A stretch of DNA of 64,000 nucleotides from an uncultured Paracoccaceae bacterium (GCA_947503925.1 CANNFQ010000016.1:39384-103383), one strand, 5' to 3'. Numbered from the stretch's first letter, positions 34,098-43,832 are shown. Made by a program: numbers and translations. Notes: a model not told the origin generated them from the sequence alone.

Positions 34098-36236
34098 ATG
34101 ATGTTTAACGAAGTGAAAAAATCAATGCAGTGGGGCGAAGAAACGCTCACACTCGAAACGGGCAAGGTCGCCCGTCAAGCCGATGGCTCTGTCATCGCAA
34201 CGCTGGGCGAAACCAGCGTCATGGCCAACGTGACATTCGCACGCGCCCAAAAGCCGGGTCAGGACTTCTTTCCGCTGACCGTCCACTACCAAGAAAAATA
34301 CTATGCCGCCGGGAAAGTCCCAGGCGGCTTTTTCAAGCGCGAAGCGCGTCCCACTGAAAAAGAGACGCTGACTGCCCGCTTGATCGACCGTCCGATCCGC
34401 CCCTTGTTCGTCCCCGGCTTCAAGAACGAAGTGCTGGTGATGTGTACGGTTCTGTCCCACGATCTGGTTAATGACCCCGATATGGTTGCGATGATCGCGG
34501 CCTCTGCTGCGCTGACCATTTCAGGCGCGCCGTTCATGGGTCCGATTGCGGCTGCCCGCGTTGGTTTTGTGGATGGTGACTACATCCTGAACCCTGAAAT
34601 CGACGACATGCACAACCTGCGCCTGAACCCAGAGCAGCGTCTGGACCTTGTTGTTGCCGGCACCAAAGACGCCGTGATGATGGTGGAATCCGAAGCATAT
34701 GAACTGACCGAGGAAGAAATGCTCGGCGCGGTGACATTTGCCCACGAACAGATCCAACCTGTTATCGACCTGATCATCGATCTGGCCGAGGATTGCGCGA
34801 AAGAGCCGTTTGATTTCCAGCCGGTTGATTACTCTGACCTGTCAGCCGCTGTGAAAGCCGCTGGCGAAGACAAGATGCGCGCTGCCTATGCGATCACTGA
34901 CAAACAGGAACGCACTGCTGCGGTGAAAGCCGCGAAGGAAGACATCGTCGCGGCCCTGACCGAAGAACAGCAGGAAGACGGCAATCTGGGAGCGGCCCTG
35001 AAAAAGCTGGAATCCGGTGTTCTGCGCGGTGATGTTGTCAAAAACGGCAAGAGGATCGACGGGCGTGCGCTTGATACGATCCGCGACATTGTGTCCGAGA
35101 CCGGCGTTCTGCCACGTACCCACGGTTCAGCCCTGTTCACGCGTGGTGAAACCCAGGGTCTGGTTGTAACCACATTGGGCACCGGTGACGACGAGCAGAT
35201 GATCGATGCTCTGACTGGCATGTATAAATCCAACTTCATGCTGCACTATAACTTCCCCCCCTATTCGGTTGGTGAAGTGGGCCGTGTGATGGGCCCGGGC
35301 CGTCGCGAAATCGGTCACGGCAAGCTGGCATGGCGTGCCTTGCAGGCGGTGCTGCCTGCGGCCACCGATTTCCCCTACACGATCCGTGTTGTATCAGAGA
35401 TCACTGAATCCAACGGTTCTTCCTCTATGGCTTCTGTCTGTGGCGGTTCCCTGTCCATGATGGATGCCGGTGTGCCGCTAAAAGCCCCGGTTGCCGGTGT
35501 GGCCATGGGGCTGGTGATGGAAGATGACGGTCAATACGCCATCCTGTCCGACATTCTGGGTGATGAGGATCACTTGGGCGATATGGACTTCAAAGTGGCC
35601 GGTACCGAAAACGGTATCACGTCATTGCAGATGGACATCAAGATCGCGGGCATCACACCAGAGATCATGTCAAAAGCGCTGGATCAAGCCAAGGCTGGCC
35701 GTTTGCATATCCTGGGTGAGATGGGCAAAGCCTTGAACACTGCCAATGATCTGGGCGTGCACGCCCCCAAGATCGAAACCATGCAGATCCCAACCGACAA
35801 GATCCGTGAAGTCATCGGGTCCGGCGGCAAGGTTATCCGCGAGATCGTGGAAACCTCCGGTGCCAAGGTCGATATCAATGATGATGGTGTGATCAAGCTG
35901 GCCTCTAACGACGCTGAGGCGATCAAGAAAGCCTATGACATGATCCATTCGATCGTGGCAGAGCCAGAAGAAGGCGTGATCTACAAGGGTACGGTCGTCA
36001 AGCTGGTCGATTTCGGTGCCTTCGTGAACTTCTTTGGCAAACGCGACGGTCTGGTCCACGTATCGCAGATCGAGAACCGCCGGTTGAACCATCCTTCTGA
36101 TGTTCTCAAAGAAGGTCAGGAAGTCTGGGTCAAGCTGCTAGGCTTTGATGATCGCGGCAAGGTCCGCCTGGCCATGAAAATGGTCGACCAGGAAACGGGC
36201 GAAGAAATCAAGAAAGAGGAAGCGGCAGAGGGTTAA
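34098..36236 (+). CDS. pnp: Polyribonucleotide nucleotidyltransferase (PNPase)
   Basis: 712 residues. 3'-5' phosphorolytic exoribonuclease and degradosome component. Two RNase PH domains (first about 10-230; second about 325-540 with [10 protein letters not shown] and SSMASVCGG), a helical linker, a KH domain ([17 protein letters not shown], about 565-615) and an S1 domain ([18 protein letters not shown] region, about 625-695) are all in order. Length is normal. Ends in an acidic Glu-rich tail. A second ATG (34101) is the next codon. A strong terminator follows. Confidence 0.97.
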   Translation: MMFNEVKKSMQWGEETLTLETGKVARQADGSVIATLGETSVMANVTFARAQKPGQDFFPLTVHYQEKYYAAGKVPGGFFKREARPTEKETLTARLIDRPIRPLFVPGFKNEVLVMCTVLSHDLVNDPDMVAMIAASAALTISGAPFMGPIAAARVGFVDGDYILNPEIDDMHNLRLNPEQRLDLVVAGTKDAVMMVESEAYELTEEEMLGAVTFAHEQIQPVIDLIIDLAEDCAKEPFDFQPVDYSDLSAAVKAAGEDKMRAAYAITDKQERTAAVKAAKEDIVAALTEEQQEDGNLGAALKKLESGVLRGDVVKNGKRIDGRALDTIRDIVSETGVLPRTHGSALFTRGETQGLVVTTLGTGDDEQMIDALTGMYKSNFMLHYNFPPYSVGEVGRVMGPGRREIGHGKLAWRALQAVLPAATDFPYTIRVVSEITESNGSSSMASVCGGSLSMMDAGVPLKAPVAGVAMGLVMEDDGQYAILSDILGDEDHLGDMDFKVAGTENGITSLQMDIKIAGITPEIMSKALDQAKAGRLHILGEMGKALNTANDLGVHAPKIETMQIPTDKIREVIGSGGKVIREIVETSGAKVDINDDGVIKLASNDAEAIKKAYDMIHSIVAEPEEGVIYKGTVVKLVDFGAFVNFFGKRDGLVHVSQIENRRLNHPSDVLKEGQEVWVKLLGFDDRGKVRLAMKMVDQETGEEIKKEEAAEG

Positions 36237-36280
36237 CCCCAACGCCGTCCCGGACCTAATCAGGATCCTGTAAGAAATCT

Positions 36281-36308
36281 GGCTCCGGCAGAAATGCCGG
36301 GGCCTTTT
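36281..36308 (+). terminator. Rho-independent terminator of pnp
   Basis: Stem ggctccggca / tgccggggcc with a gaaa tetraloop, followed by tttt. It starts 45 bases after the pnp stop. Confidence 0.8.
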
Positions 36309-36319
36309 CCATTGGAAAA

Positions 36320-36620
36320 AATCCGGTCAGGCGAGGCTTTGCAAGTCCACAATGCGAACCTGTGCAGATGCAGCCCCGCTCTCAATGCCAGCGCTGACAA
36401 GAACGGGTGTCGTGTGACCCGGACGATACCGGGGCGGTTGGGATCAAAGACACCGTTGTTTGCGCCCCCAAAGGAGAACGGATTCGGTCGTGCGGCGCTG
36501 AGGGCAAGGATTAGGCGCCGCTAGCATACCGACCTGCACAACGTACCAGTGCCAATCCATCTGGGGCCGGAGATGAATGTAAGGCGCCTAGTCCTGCTGA
36601 CCAGATCAGCAAGGATAGCA
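36320..36620 (-). pseudogene. nnrU: nnrU remnant
   Basis: On the minus strand the frame gives LILALSAARPNPFSFGGANN, then VFDPNRPGIVRVTRHPFLSA, the conserved middle of the NnrU membrane protein (NPFSFG...FDP.RPGIV.VTRHPLL.AL). An in-frame TAG lies at 36521-36523 just before it, and the ends do not match. NnrU genes accompany nitric oxide reduction genes in rhodobacters, so this is a decayed tail of the nor locus. Confidence 0.7.
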
Positions 36621-36756
36621 CGCACAAGGACAACATCGAATGACCGACACTGAATCCGCGTATCCCGATCTTTGAGGTGATCCGAGACTTTATGCCATGT
36701 GGAACGGGGATCGAATGTTTCAGAAAAAAGTAAGAAAATCCCTGTAATGCCGCCAC

Positions 36757-37239
36757 ATGTCATGCTGGATTTGCACGCAATAGCGCGAGCACAATCAGGT
36801 TGCGCCAGTTCTGGCCCGCCATGATCTCTTGCAGGATAAGCCCGCCAAGGACAATGGGAAAAGCCAGATCAATGCTAACCGTTAACCAATTTGGCAAAGC
36901 GATGGACTTGAGGATGCCCACGCGCCCTGCGCACCACAGAGCAAAGAGCGCCGCGAGTTTCCACCCGATCAACGGCAGCCCCCCGGGTCAATTTGGGACG
37001 GCTGTGAGCGGAACACCCGCCATCACTGCGCCCAGATAGCCAAAGAGAAACTCATGCGCCTGCTACGACACAGGGTCAAAGCGCGGTGGTAGCGTCACAA
37101 ACCCGCTCAACGCCCACAGCCAGATCAGCATCGCCACGACAACCCTCGCGGCCCCGAAAAAGAACGGTCGAAACCCGAAACTGAACAGGTTAGGACCTTG
37201 CCACGCGCGCATTTGGTCTGCTGTCGATGCCACGTTCAT
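36757..37239 (-). pseudogene. nnrS: nnrS, truncated with two in-frame stops
   Basis: From ATG 37239 one frame reads NLFSFGFRPFFFGAARVVVA, WALSGFVTLPPRFDPVS then TAG, AHEFLFGYLGAVMAG, LTAVPN then TGA, PGGLPLIGWKLAALFALWCA and IMAGQNWRNLIVLALL. This is the N-terminal ~160 residues of NnrS, a haem-copper membrane protein tied to nitric oxide resistance. Both stops replace expected tryptophans. The C-terminal ~240 residues are missing, and an nnrU scrap follows. The gene is dead. Confidence 0.85.
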
Positions 37240-37475
37240 TGTTCTTGCGTGCCGTCAGCCTCATCCATGAGGTGCCGTATGTGACGGGCGAAATACCATG
37301 TCGCGGGTGCCCCGATAAGGCAGCCAAGCCCGATGGACCATGCTGTTGTCGCGATGGGTCCGCCGATCCAGCTTAGGATCAAGGACGCGAAAAACACGTT
37401 CACCGCTGCCGCACCTGCCCCAAAAGGATATAGCGCCAGCGTGATCTTGGATGTGGACCAGCCGGTTTGTGTCAT
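37236..37475 (-). CDS. Small two-helix membrane protein behind norD
   Basis: 79 residues starting MTQTGWSTSKITLALYPFGA, with two hydrophobic helices (AAAVNVFFASLILSWIG and AWSIGLGCLIGAPATWYF) and a polar C terminus. The start overlaps the stop of the next upstream gene (ATGA), and the stop overlaps the nnrS pseudogene start. Small proteins in this position are common downstream of norD in rhodobacters and may help Nor assembly. I do not assign a name. Confidence 0.65.
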   Translation of the reverse strand: MTQTGWSTSKITLALYPFGAGAAAVNVFFASLILSWIGGPIATTAWSIGLGCLIGAPATWYFARHIRHLMDEADGTQEQ

Positions 37476-37654
37476 GACCGGGCGACCAGACGTTGCACTA
37501 CAACAAGGGCCGCGATCAGGGCGATGCTGCCCAAGGCGAACCAAAATTCTGCCGTGGCAGATTGCGCTTGTGGAATGGGGCGGTCGAAATCATCTGCAAA
37601 GCCGCTTGTCGCAAGCAGGCAAGCCAATCCAGTAAGAGGGGCGAGTGAACGCAT
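37472..37654 (-). CDS. Small exported single-helix protein behind norD
   Basis: 60 residues: signal-like start MRSLAPLTGLACLLATSGFA, a short linker DDFDRPIPQAQS, and a C-terminal helix WFALGSIALIAALVVVQ. Likely a periplasmic-facing membrane peptide. It begins two bases after norD ends and overlaps the next small gene by 4 bases, so all are in the nor operon. Function unknown. Confidence 0.65.
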   Translation of the reverse strand: MRSLAPLTGLACLLATSGFADDFDRPIPQAQSATAEFWFALGSIALIAALVVVQRLVARS

Positions 37655-37656
37655 CT

Positions 37657-39540
37657 TCAAGTCTCCTGTGTGAGGGTGCGGTAGATGTCGGGCAAGGCCC
37701 GCGTCAGGCGCTGCGCATCTGATAGCAGGGTAAAACCGCCCCGCCCAAAGATGCGTGCAAACCAATCCTGCCCGTCTTCGTCAATGATAATCCCGTGTAG
37801 GCTTAGGCCAACATGTCGCGCCTCACGCACGGCCATGTGGCTGTCTTCGATGCCATGTTGGCCCTCGTAATGGTCCAGGTCGTTGGGCTTGCCATCGGTC
37901 AGCACCATCAGCAATTTGCGCGCGCTGGGTTCATCGGCCAGTTGCGCGCTGACATGGCGGATCGCAGCACCGAGGCGGGTGTAGTGGCCGGGTTTGAGGG
38001 CACCGATGTTCGCTGTAATGTCCGACGACATTGGATCATCGAAGTTCTTACAGCGGGTCAGAAACACGCGGTCGCGGCGCAGGGATGAAAACCCCCAGAT
38101 GCCCAACCTATCACCAGCCGCATCAATGCCGGTGGCAAGTGCTGCGACCGCGTGCCGTGCCACGTCAATGACGCTTGTGTCGCCAATTGCCGCTTCGGTC
38201 GAGCGTGAATTGTCGATCAGAAGGGCCACGGAAAAATCGCGCTCAATCTGGCGCGCTGATTGCCATATGTGGTCAGAGCCGCGCCCGGTGGCTTGCAAAT
38301 CGGCCTGCGCAGTGAGGAGCGCATCAAGATCGAGTTCTGATCCTTCCACCTGACGTTGTTGCAGGATGCGGCGCGGGCGCAGCGCTTCGAACTGGCGGCG
38401 TACGGCGCGGATGTGGCGGGGGTCCGGTGTGAACGATGCACCGCGGAGCTGGGCAGGTGCGTCCAGCACGCGGCAGTGGTTTGGCATGTAACTTCGCGAC
38501 CGATGGTTCCATTCGGGATAGGTATGGACGCCCGACAACGCTTCGTGATCAGCATCGGCGGGTGAGAGATCAAGGTGCAGACGCAGCCGTGTCGCGGCCT
38601 TGCGATCCTGTTTTGACAGGGTGATCTGGTCTTGATCGTCGGCTGCCTTTTGGGCGTTTTCGTCATCATCATCAACACTGCGGTTGATGTTGAGCGATTC
38701 AACCCAGAACAGGATCGATTCAAACCGGTGCATGATGAAGCTGTCTTTGCGGTTGTGCTGGTCTTGATCTTTGCGCACAGCCGACTTGCGGCTTGTATGT
38801 GTGACCGTCGGCGGGGCGGCGGTTGGATCATTCGTGTCCTGTGCGGCGTTGGCACCGAAGCCCGTTGCGCCGAACCGTAGCCAAATCGGGACAGCTGCGT
38901 GGGGCATGTAACCACGCGGCGCAGGGTCGGCACACGGTACCACGGTCTTCCCGTTCAGTTGATCGCAGATGGCATTTTCAAGTTCGGCTTCGAGTGCAGG
39001 TCGCATGATTTTGGGGCGGCTTTTGGCGCAAAGTGCCGCCATCCGGGTGTAGGCGCCGCGCAGACCCGGACAAGCCTGATATGCTGCTTTCGTTGCTTCC
39101 GCATTCAGACCGATTTGCAAACGGTCAAAGGCTGCACCATCTTCCGGGACATCAACGTCTTCCCGCCCGCCGGTCGCCGCCAAAGCCGTCAACCAGAAAT
39201 AGGCAGCTCGGTTCAGATCAGCATCAGGGAAAGCCGCGATCGCGGGTGGCAGGTTCAACCGTTCGCCATCAAAGCTGGCGACCCATTCGCGGTCACGATC
39301 CGTGGCGATGTTACGACGCAGGGACCGGCGATGCCGCATCAGGGTCGCAGGTGCCTCGCCCAATTCCACGACCGGTGCGCCGCCCAATGCACGAAACAGA
39401 ACGGCAAGGCTGGGGCGAACGGAGGCCAAGACGACCATCGCGTCAGGGAAGACTTCGTCGGCGCCAATCCCGCTGGCCATGTCGTGCCAGAGATTGCCGA
39501 CGGTTTCTTCTGGTTCCATAAGATCGAGAAGTCGCATCAC
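37657..39540 (-). CDS. norD: Nitric oxide reductase activation protein NorD
   Basis: 627 residues. The C-terminal von Willebrand A domain has the metal site DNSRSTEAAIGD (DxSxS), a conserved threonine in GHYTRLGAAIRH and LMVLTDGKPND. The N-terminal ~280 residues are helical. NorD works with the AAA+ ATPase NorQ to activate NorCB, probably by inserting the non-haem iron. It starts just downstream of norQ (2-base gap). Confidence 0.93.
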   Translation of the reverse strand: MMRLLDLMEPEETVGNLWHDMASGIGADEVFPDAMVVLASVRPSLAVLFRALGGAPVVELGEAPATLMRHRRSLRRNIATDRDREWVASFDGERLNLPPAIAAFPDADLNRAAYFWLTALAATGGREDVDVPEDGAAFDRLQIGLNAEATKAAYQACPGLRGAYTRMAALCAKSRPKIMRPALEAELENAICDQLNGKTVVPCADPAPRGYMPHAAVPIWLRFGATGFGANAAQDTNDPTAAPPTVTHTSRKSAVRKDQDQHNRKDSFIMHRFESILFWVESLNINRSVDDDDENAQKAADDQDQITLSKQDRKAATRLRLHLDLSPADADHEALSGVHTYPEWNHRSRSYMPNHCRVLDAPAQLRGASFTPDPRHIRAVRRQFEALRPRRILQQRQVEGSELDLDALLTAQADLQATGRGSDHIWQSARQIERDFSVALLIDNSRSTEAAIGDTSVIDVARHAVAALATGIDAAGDRLGIWGFSSLRRDRVFLTRCKNFDDPMSSDITANIGALKPGHYTRLGAAIRHVSAQLADEPSARKLLMVLTDGKPNDLDHYEGQHGIEDSHMAVREARHVGLSLHGIIIDEDGQDWFARIFGRGGFTLLSDAQRLTRALPDIYRTLTQET

Positions 39541-39542
39541 GC

Positions 39543-40337
39543 CTACCCGTAGATCGTGCTGACCAGATCACGCAGCGACTGCTGCACGTCGACTTCATCG
39601 CTCAGCGGTTCGATCACAGCGGTCTCTAGCGCAGCTTCCACACCCATACCGCTTGCCATCAATGTGGCCGCGTATATCAACAGACGGGTCGAGACGCCTT
39701 CTTCAAGGTCCATGCCGGACAGGTTACGGATATGGCCTGCCAAGCGCACTAAGGGGGCAACGCGCCCTGCCTCTAACCCGCTTTCGCGGGACACAACGGC
39801 GATTTCAGTTTCGGCGGCGGGGAAGTCGAATGAGATCGACAGGAACCGTTGCCGGGTGGAGGGTTTCAGGCGTTTGAGCACATTCTGATAGCCGGGGTTA
39901 TAGCTGGCCACCAACATGAAGCCCGCAGGTGCCACCAACTCCTCGCCGGTGCGGTCGATCATTAATGTGCGCCGCGTGTCGGTCAGCGGATGTAGGACAA
40001 CGGTCACGTCTTTACGCGCCTCAACCACTTCATCCAGATAGCAAATACCGCCTTCGCGTATCGCGCGGGTCAGGGGGCCATCGACCCAGACGGTCTCGCC
40101 CCCTTTCAGCAGGTACCGCCCGATCAGGTCGGCCGCAGACAGGTCGTCATGGCAGGCGACAGTATAAAGCGGCTTGCCCAGTTTCGCCGCCATGTGTTCA
40201 ACGAAACGGGTTTTGCCGCAGCCGGTCGGCCCCTTCAAAAGAAGGGGCAAACCGTTGTCATGTGCCGTCTCGAACAGGTCGCATTCGCGGCCCGTCGCCT
40301 GATAGAACGGCAAGGTGGGGGTGGTGATCATGTTCAT
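39543..40337 (-). CDS. norQ: Nitric oxide reductase activating ATPase NorQ
   Basis: 264 residues of the MoxR/CbbQ AAA+ group. Walker A is KGPTGCGKTRFVEHMA, Walker B is ICYLDEVVEA, and sensor 1 lies in MLVASYNPGYQ. It uses ATP with NorD to mature nitric oxide reductase. It is 3 bases downstream of norB. Confidence 0.95.
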   Translation of the reverse strand: MNMITTPTLPFYQATGRECDLFETAHDNGLPLLLKGPTGCGKTRFVEHMAAKLGKPLYTVACHDDLSAADLIGRYLLKGGETVWVDGPLTRAIREGGICYLDEVVEARKDVTVVLHPLTDTRRTLMIDRTGEELVAPAGFMLVASYNPGYQNVLKRLKPSTRQRFLSISFDFPAAETEIAVVSRESGLEAGRVAPLVRLAGHIRNLSGMDLEEGVSTRLLIYAATLMASGMGVEAALETAVIEPLSDEVDVQQSLRDLVSTIYG

Positions 40338-40340
40338 CGC

Positions 40341-41690
40341 CTATTCCCCCGGTGCCTGCGCGACTGGGCCGGGGGCAATGATCTCGTCCCTGCGCACGAC
40401 CAGCATCGAATAGATGAACAAGGTTGCACCAAGCACAACCGCGACACCCGCACCAAGGCGCATCAGGTAAAAGATGGCCAGATCGTCCTGCACCTGCATA
40501 TAGTAGTCCCCCAGAACCCGCTGCATGTGGGTCTGAATGGTTCCGGCAAAAGTCAGCACGAAGGTCATGAAGGCCATGCCGCCGGTCATCAACCAGAAGG
40601 ACGCCATGTTCAGCACCTGATTATAAGGTGCGCGTTCGCGTAATAGCGGCATAGCATAGGTAAAGATCGCCAAGTTCAGCGCGACATAGGCACCATAAAA
40701 GGCAAGGTGGCCGTGGGCTGCCGTGATCTGAGTGCCGTGACTGTAGAAGTTCACGCCATGCAAGGTGTGCAGAAACCCCCAGACGCCTGCGCCAAAAAAG
40801 GCGACCGTGCTGGACCCCAACGACCACAGCAGCGCGGCCTTGTTGGGGTGGTTCTTGCGCCCTTTCCAGACCATCACAAAGGCAAAGGACATCATCAGGA
40901 AGAACGGAATCACCTCAAAAGTTGAGAAGATCGAGCCGACCCACTGCCAATAGCCCGGCAAACCGATCCAGTAGAAATGGTGCCCCGTGCCAAGGATACC
41001 GCTGAACAGGGCGGTGGCGACGATGATATAAAGCCATTTTTCGACGACTTCGCGGTCTACGCCTGTCAGTTTCAAAAGCAAGAAGGCAAGGATCGCTGCC
41101 ATCACCAATTCCCATGTGGCCTCGACCCACAGATGGACCACAAACCACCAATACATCTTGTCCAAGCTCAGGTTGTCCGGGTTGATGAAGGCAAACACCC
41201 AGAGCAGCGACAACAGCCACAGGCCCATCAGCAAGACATTGGTAATGGCGGTTTTCTTGCCCGCAAGAACGGTCATCGAGATGTTGAGAAGGAAGATCAA
41301 TGCGGCAACGAGGATGCCGAACTTGACCCAGAGCGGTTGCTCCAGAAACTCGCGCCCGCCGTGGATGCCGACCAGGTAGGACCCAACGGCGCCCAAGGTG
41401 CCCACAAGCAGGATGATCAGCTGAATATAGGCCAGCTTGGGCGACCAAATCTCACGCTCGGATTCCTCGGGGATCAGGAAATAGGCTGCGCCAAAGAACC
41501 CGAGGAGAAGCCAGACAATCAGTGCGTTGGTGTGGATCATCCGAATGACATTGAAGGGCAAAAATTCGGATAGGAAGTTGGGTGAGACGTAAATCCACCC
41601 CGCCAAAAGCCCGCCCAGCACCTGAATGCCAAACAGCGCCATTGCCGCAAGAAAGTACCAGTAGGCCACTTTTTGTGATTGATATTTCAT
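40341..41690 (-). CDS. norB: Nitric oxide reductase subunit B
   Basis: 449 residues, about 12 membrane helices of the haem-copper oxidase type. It reduces 2 NO to N2O. Histidine ligands are visible in MIHTNALIVWLL, VHLWVEATWELV, GTGHHFYWIG and AAHGHLAFYGAY; glutamates near the Fe(B) site are in VEATWELV. Partner of NorC, whose gene is 12 bases upstream, with a strong gaggtgag site before the ATG. Confidence 0.97.
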   Translation of the reverse strand: MKYQSQKVAYWYFLAAMALFGIQVLGGLLAGWIYVSPNFLSEFLPFNVIRMIHTNALIVWLLLGFFGAAYFLIPEESEREIWSPKLAYIQLIILLVGTLGAVGSYLVGIHGGREFLEQPLWVKFGILVAALIFLLNISMTVLAGKKTAITNVLLMGLWLLSLLWVFAFINPDNLSLDKMYWWFVVHLWVEATWELVMAAILAFLLLKLTGVDREVVEKWLYIIVATALFSGILGTGHHFYWIGLPGYWQWVGSIFSTFEVIPFFLMMSFAFVMVWKGRKNHPNKAALLWSLGSSTVAFFGAGVWGFLHTLHGVNFYSHGTQITAAHGHLAFYGAYVALNLAIFTYAMPLLRERAPYNQVLNMASFWLMTGGMAFMTFVLTFAGTIQTHMQRVLGDYYMQVQDDLAIFYLMRLGAGVAVVLGATLFIYSMLVVRRDEIIAPGPVAQAPGE

Positions 41691-41702
41691 GATCTCACCT
41701 CC

Positions 41703-42155
41703 TTAACCGGCGTCATTGGGCGGCCAGCCCTGCGTGTCTGTTTGATCGGCCCATCGCAGAAATTCGGTCAGGCCACGAATGTCCTCATCCGTTAGGTCGT
41801 AGGCGGGCATCTGGCGGCGGCCTTCGATGCCGCTGGGTTGGCTGTCGATCCAGCCACGCAACATCTCAAAGGCATCCTCAGGGCTGTCTTCGACACCCCA
41901 GCGGGTCATCACATTGCCAAGCTCGGGCGCGAAATACGCGCCTTCGCCATGCAGGGTGTGGCAGTTGATGCAGGAATTCTCTTCCCAGATATGCTTGCCA
42001 TGGACGACCGCGTCGGACAGCGCCATGCCAGCAGTGGATGTCTGCACGACATATCGATGCGAATGGACGGTCATTCCGACGAAGATCACGACAAAGAAAA
42101 CCGACCCCCCGTAGAAGATATTGCGCGCCCGTGATTTGGTTAAGAACTCAGCCAT
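41703..42155 (-). CDS. norC: Nitric oxide reductase subunit C (cytochrome c)
   Basis: 150 residues with one N-terminal membrane helix (NIFYGGSVFFVVIFVGMTV) and one c-type haem site CINCHTLHGEGAYFAP. The axial methionine is in GRRQMPAYDL. It brings electrons to NorB from pseudoazurin or cytochrome c. First gene of norCBQD. An Nnr-type site is centred about 66 bases upstream. Confidence 0.97.
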   Translation of the reverse strand: MAEFLTKSRARNIFYGGSVFFVVIFVGMTVHSHRYVVQTSTAGMALSDAVVHGKHIWEENSCINCHTLHGEGAYFAPELGNVMTRWGVEDSPEDAFEMLRGWIDSQPSGIEGRRQMPAYDLTDEDIRGLTEFLRWADQTDTQGWPPNDAG

Positions 42156-42214
42156 AGTTTGGCCTCCTGATATGCGGGATGCCCTGTTCTTAGCGCGAGC
42201 AAACGGTGTGGAAT

Positions 42215-42228
42215 TTGTGCCAGCGCAA
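42215..42228. promoter_or_regulatory. Nnr/FNR-type site between norC and DUF1858
   Basis: TTG-tgccagcg-CAA, the TTG-N8-CAA form used by Nnr/Dnr regulators. It lies between the divergent norC and DUF1858 genes and shares the inner word cagcg with the site at 43264-43277. Confidence 0.65.
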
Positions 42229-42275
42229 CGTTCTGTACGATTGCGCCGCTATTTTGGACGCGAAAGGAGGCTGCT

Positions 42276-42485
42276 ATGCGCGCCCCGATTTACGACGATC
42301 CGGACTTGCCGCTTTCAGAATTGATGACACACTGGCCGCAAACCATTCCGGTCTTTTTACGCCACAAAATGCTGTGTGTCGGCTGTATGGTCTGCCCGTT
42401 TCACACGATTGTGGACGCCTGCGCGGAATACCATCTGGACTATGATGCCTTTATGGCCGAGCTGACCCAAGCAATCTCGATCTAG
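42276..42485 (+). CDS. DUF1858 domain protein
   Basis: 69 residues starting MRAPIYDDPDLPLSELMTHW, with the DUF1858 pattern PQTIPVFLRHKMLCVGCMVC, which contains a CxxC pair, then FHTIVDACAEYH. Such proteins are often near denitrification or hybrid-cluster genes and may handle nitrosative or redox stress; no activity is proven. Good aaaggagg ribosome site. The stop overlaps the end of the regulator gene on the other strand by 4 bases. Confidence 0.8.
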   Translation: MRAPIYDDPDLPLSELMTHWPQTIPVFLRHKMLCVGCMVCPFHTIVDACAEYHLDYDAFMAELTQAISI

Positions 42486-43198
42486 GCTTGACTGAGAACG
42501 ACCAAGGCATGGGGATTAAGCACGGTGATTCGTTTGCGTTTGCTGTGCACCAAGCCTTGTTTTTCCCAAGCGCTGAGCAATCGGCTGACGGTGTGCAAGG
42601 TCGTCGCTGTCAGTTCTGACAGGTCTTGCCGGGTGATCGGAAAATCAATCTCGATCCCGTCCGCCACCTTACGACCGGTTTGGTTGATCAAACGCAATAA
42701 CGCGTTGGCGACGCGCTGTTCAACCTGCTGCGTCGCCATCTCAACAACGCGTGCGTTAATTTCGCCCATTCGCTTGCCGATGGTTTTGTAGGTTTCCGTG
42801 GCAAACCCGTCGTATTCAGCCACGAACGGATCCCAAAGATGTATGGGCCAACTAAGCGTGATTGCTTCGACCGCTGTGACGGCTGTTGCGGGATAGGTCA
42901 CCTTCCCGATGGCCTTGGCGATGCCCAGCAATTGCCCCGCTGGGATATGTAGTGCTGTGACCTGTTCACCTGTCGGCGTAATACGCACCACGCGCACATA
43001 TCCGTCCAACAGCATGTAGAACCGTTCCGCTACAGCACCCTCGTCAAAAATTGCAATGCCAGCATCATGGCGCCGCGATGTTGCCTGATCGAGGATCACG
43101 CGGATCTGTCGGCGATCCAATTTTGAAAACGGAGGCAGATGCGAAAGCAGACTTTCGTCAAGGCGGGGAAAGGTCGTGGGTGCAGGTTCAGCGCGCAT
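42482..43198 (-). CDS. Nnr/Dnr-type Crp-Fnr regulator of denitrification
   Basis: 238 residues. A cyclic-nucleotide-binding-like sensor fold (FDEGAVAERFYMLLDGYVRV) is followed by a C-terminal helix-turn-helix (TRQDLSELTATTLHTVSRLL). There is no N-terminal FNR cysteine cluster, so it should be a nitric-oxide-responsive Nnr/Dnr type acting through haem. Start ATG 43198 is where family similarity begins. It likely binds the TTG-N8-CAA sites at 42215 and 43264. Confidence 0.88.
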   Translation of the reverse strand: MRAEPAPTTFPRLDESLLSHLPPFSKLDRRQIRVILDQATSRRHDAGIAIFDEGAVAERFYMLLDGYVRVVRITPTGEQVTALHIPAGQLLGIAKAIGKVTYPATAVTAVEAITLSWPIHLWDPFVAEYDGFATETYKTIGKRMGEINARVVEMATQQVEQRVANALLRLINQTGRKVADGIEIDFPITRQDLSELTATTLHTVSRLLSAWEKQGLVHSKRKRITVLNPHALVVLSQA

Positions 43199-43263
43199 GA
43201 TCAACTTGGTGCCACAGATCACAAACGCATGCAAAAGCTCAGTGAACCCTTTCGGCCAGTAGT

Positions 43264-43277
43264 TTGTTGCAGCGCAA
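43264..43277. promoter_or_regulatory. Nnr/FNR-type site upstream of pseudoazurin
   Basis: TTG-ttgcagcg-CAA, centred about 71 bases before the pseudoazurin start and also between it and the divergent regulator gene. Nearly the same as the site at 42215. Confidence 0.65.
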
Positions 43278-43341
43278 AGTCTGGCTTCGCGCAAGGCGTA
43301 GAATTGGCAACAACACATGAGAAGACCTGAAAGGAAAGAAG

Positions 43342-43773
43342 ATGATCCGTAAGCTTGCAACAGGCATCGCAATCGCCGCCCTGATGGGCAGTGCTGCCTT
43401 TGCCGAAACAATCGACGTTCACATGTTGAACGTCGGATCAGACGGGGAACGCATGGTTTTTGAACCGGCGTTCGTGCAGGCAGCTCCGGGTGACACAATC
43501 CGCTTTGTTGCGTCCGATCGCGGCCACAACGCCGAAATCAATGGCGACATGCTGCCCAACGGTGCGGAAACGTTCAAAGGGCGCATCAACGAAGAGTTGG
43601 AAGTAACCTTGGATGTCGAAGGCGTCTACGGCGTGATCTGCAAGCCGCATTTTGCCATGGGCATGGTGATGACCATCGCTGTCGGTGACGTAGAGGCACC
43701 CGAGAACTTCCTTGAAGGCCGCATTCCGCGTCGGGCCAAGGAACGCTTCGAAGCCCAGCTCGCCAGTTTCTAG
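43342..43773 (+). CDS. Pseudoazurin
   Basis: 143 residues with signal peptide MIRKLATGIAIAALMGSAAF. Type 1 copper ligands are His in RGHNAEIN, Cys and His in VICKPHFAMGM, and the Met in the same motif. It is a periplasmic electron donor to copper nitrite reductase and to NorC. It lies 60 bases upstream of nirK on the same strand. The C terminus ends in a basic, charged tail (RIPRRAKERFEAQ). Confidence 0.93.
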   Translation: MIRKLATGIAIAALMGSAAFAETIDVHMLNVGSDGERMVFEPAFVQAAPGDTIRFVASDRGHNAEINGDMLPNGAETFKGRINEELEVTLDVEGVYGVICKPHFAMGMVMTIAVGDVEAPENFLEGRIPRRAKERFEAQLASF

Positions 43774-43832
43774 TCAACGATCCGTGTAAGGGCGCAAGTC
43801 CATGCACCAAATCTAATCAAATGGAGGGATAA

